From: Reticulascus tulasneorum
Taxonomy: Eukaryota > Ascomycota > Sordariomycetes > Glomerellales > Reticulascaceae
NCBI GenBank assembly: GCA_001557505.1
Contig: LSAX01000001.1
Span: 5,022,001-5,086,000, forward strand
Length of the DNA: 64,000 bases
Direction: 5' to 3'
The translations under genes were made by a program, and so were the position numbers. This document shows, in pieces, positions 61,985-64,000 of this stretch (position 1 is the stretch's first letter; each line of letters begins with the position of its first letter). The notes below the pieces were generated by a model, which saw nothing but the letters and a program-made list of their open reading frames with translations, was not told the origin of the DNA and searched no databases.

Positions 61985-63162
61985 ATGTTTTTCAAAACTT
62001 GCTTACTCTTAGCCACAGCAGGTCTAGCTGGCCTTGCATCAGGGCTAACGACTTATTCGCAGAACCTGATATTCCAACCGCCATCAAACTACACAGATCC
62101 AAGGACACTCTATCCGCGGACGGTACAGCTCTCAGATGGCCGTTTACTAGCTACTTGGGAGAACTACTCTCCCGAGCCACCCATTGTGTGGTTTCCCATC
62201 TATGAGTCTCTCAACGGTGGCGTCAGCTGGACTGAAGTGGGCAGAGTGACGGACCAAGTCAATGGCTGGGGGCTGAGATACCAGCCATTTCTCTACGAAC
62301 TGCCCAGCGATTTTGGTGGATTTCCCAAAGGCACGATACTGTGCTCAGGAAGTAGCATACCAAATGACCTAAGTAGGACTCAAATCGAGATGTATGCATC
62401 TGTAGACAAGGGCAGAACTTGGACCTTCGTCTCGCATATCGCATCGGGCGGCAGAGCTATCCCGAATAACGGTGAAACGCCAGTCTGGGAGCCGTTCATC
62501 TTGTGAGTATTCTCTCATCACCCAATATCAATTTCTTCTAAAACTTCTATAGGCTCTACAAGGACACATTGATTGTATACTACGCAGACCAGCGAGATCC
62601 GGCACATGGCCAAATAATCGTCCACCAAGAGACAGCAGATCTTCGGACGTGGTTAGCCCCAGTCACAGACGTGGCGTATCCAATCTACACTGATCGCCCT
62701 GGTATGCCATTTGTAACGCAAATCGCCAATGGGAGCTACATGTACGTTTTCGAATGGGGCGGTGGTCCCATCATAACCCCTTATACTTTTCCCGTCTACT
62801 ACCGCATCGCATCAGACCCACGACAGTTTGCTTCAGCGCCAACGAACTCCATCCGGAGCACCAATGGCGGCGTGATTCCTATTGGCTCGCCTAACGTTGT
62901 ATGGTCTCCAGTCGGTGGGTGTCAGGGAAGCATTATCGTTAGCAGTGGCAGCGCGCCAGTTTTCATCAACCGAAAGGGAGGGGCTCCGGATTCCTGGGTG
63001 TCGTATAATGTTCCCGAGCCAGCTGCATACACGAGGAACGTGAGGGTCATGAACGAGGACAAGAACTACCTGCTCATTATGGGAGCGGGAAAGCTGCCCC
63101 CAAGTACTACCAATAAGGTGACTGTCAGCATGCTCAAGATCTCACAACTCTTAGGAATCTGA
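61985..63162 (+). CDS. secreted GH93 exo-1,5-alpha-L-arabinanase-like protein
   Basis: Extracellular six-bladed beta-propeller enzyme of the sialidase-like fold; GH93 enzymes release arabinobiose from linear arabinan. Exons 61985-62502 and 62553-63162 (50-nt intron) give 375 residues, typical of the family. The ATG at 61985 opens a signal peptide (MFFKTCLLLATAGLAGLASG); the frame upstream begins only at a TTG. Asp-box-like motifs are SLNGGVSWTEV and SVDKGRTWTFV. Other family stretches are YPRTVQLSDGRLLATWENY, ETPVWEPFILLYKDTLIVYYADQRDP (joined by the splice) and GGCQGSIIVSSGS. The gene follows the GH51 arabinofuranosidase. GH33-type sialidase is the fold alternative but less likely given the context. 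Confidence 0.88.
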
Positions 63163-64000
63163 AACAGCAAGAAAGAGCTCGCATCAGCGCTGGTCTGATT
63201 AAATATTCATGTTTTCACAGTGCTACCTTGATGTCTGAGCGTTAGCATGCGAAGAACAGAGATAATTAGGTCAGAAGTGAAGACGATTGACCGAACCATG
63301 CCACGCTTCTGCTTCAACCGTGCACTCGACTTCGCCCCAGTTCCTCATGGGTTCTTGTCCACACATAAAATTCAGTGCCAGATGACCCAAAATAAAACAT
63401 TATGGGAACTGGCAGCTACATTTCACGACCGTTGTAACGATGTTTTCAAATTCTATATTAAATGCCTGAGAAAAGATTCCGATAATGGCTTGAAGCTGAC
63501 GTAATGTTGGTGGTCACACTGTGTGTGGCTTGTGTTGGGTGCCACTTGATTCCGTGGCGCAGCAGGGCTTCTCACAAGACGTCACTGATCAGAAAACCAG
63601 CATGTGAGACCCACCATAATCGGGAAGCTCCATCATCACCTGCCCACCTTCGTTTCCAGTTCAGATTTGAGGCTCGCGAACCGAAATGATTTGAGCAATG
63701 CGCCGGTAGTCATGGACCTACTTGGCAATAAAAAGAATCGCTGCGATGGCAGATCGTATATGAACCAGACGGATAAAACAAGAGATATCCAGGTTCAACT
63801 CGGCTTGTCACTTGTCTTGGGCGTATCAGCATTTGTCGGGTTCTGTGTCAGTCGGCCTCCATCCATCTACAACTGCACGACTAGCTTGCGTACTAACTCT
63901 TCCGGCTCCTAGATTCTTCGACCGCGATGGGCTACTCTGTATGCTGCCAGAAAGCGCCGGCTCGACCCCAACATAGGACTCCCCACACTTCCTAATACTT
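63163..64000. other. intergenic region at right edge
   Basis: About 840 bp. Short frames near 63247-63912 have no domain, signal peptide or splice support. The edge may hold part of another gene's flank. Confidence 0.5.

Overview
The window looks like nuclear DNA of a filamentous ascomycete (Pezizomycotina; the class cannot be fixed from this sequence). Genes are split by 50-75 nt introns with GT..AG ends. Families typical of moulds are present: a HET-domain protein, Zn2Cys6 regulator, ENA-type P-ATPase, fungal sulfotransferase, CBM1 module, GH51 and GH93 arabinan enzymes. Two solo LTRs of one retrotransposon family are also present. Gene models below were built by hand from reading frame, splice phase and family motifs; every complete spliced model has a length divisible by three.

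Layout. 1-1437 (-): 5' part of a DHA2-type MFS drug/toxin exporter running off the left edge. 5337-7057 (+): secreted DUF4038/GH140-like hydrolase. 7491-8626 (-): CAD-type zinc alcohol dehydrogenase. 10786-11879 (-): multi-spanning membrane protein with a Lys/Glu tail. 13272-14160 (+): small sulfotransferase-fold protein. 14506-17881 (-): ENA-type (P-type IID) ATPase. 22027-22368 (-): small cysteine-rich secreted protein. 23695-24601 (+): probable GPI-anchored protein. 25872-28187 (+): coiled-coil protein built on 14-residue repeats. 28785-29807 (-): SDR. 30616-31980 (-): Zn2Cys6 regulator. 33880-34501 (-): SCOC-like coiled-coil protein. 39959-40414 (+): glyoxalase-like protein, flanked by solo LTRs at 39274-39520 and 41394-41632. 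42290-43639 (+): PP2C phosphatase. 45191-46223 (+): NmrA/isoflavone-reductase-like protein. 46529-47137 (-): CBM1 protein. 48092-50381 (-): Hsp70-like ATPase. 51824-53798 (-): HET-domain protein. 55060-55605 (+): small basic/acidic, probably nuclear protein. 56103-58049 (-): sugar transporter. 58767-60754 (+): GH51 alpha-L-arabinofuranosidase. 61985-63162 (+): GH93 exo-arabinanase-like protein.

The clearest functional unit is the right end. A sugar transporter is divergent from an intracellular GH51 arabinofuranosidase and is followed by a secreted GH93 enzyme, which together look like an arabinan-utilisation cluster. With the GH140-like protein at the left end and the CBM1 protein, the window leans towards pectin and plant cell-wall use. 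An Hsp70-like ATPase next to a HET protein is a possible non-self-recognition neighbourhood. No PKS, NRPS, terpene or other core biosynthetic gene, no CRISPR array and no convincing tRNA or rRNA gene was seen. About half of the window is intergenic, including deserts of 3.9, 4.1 and more than 4.7 kb.
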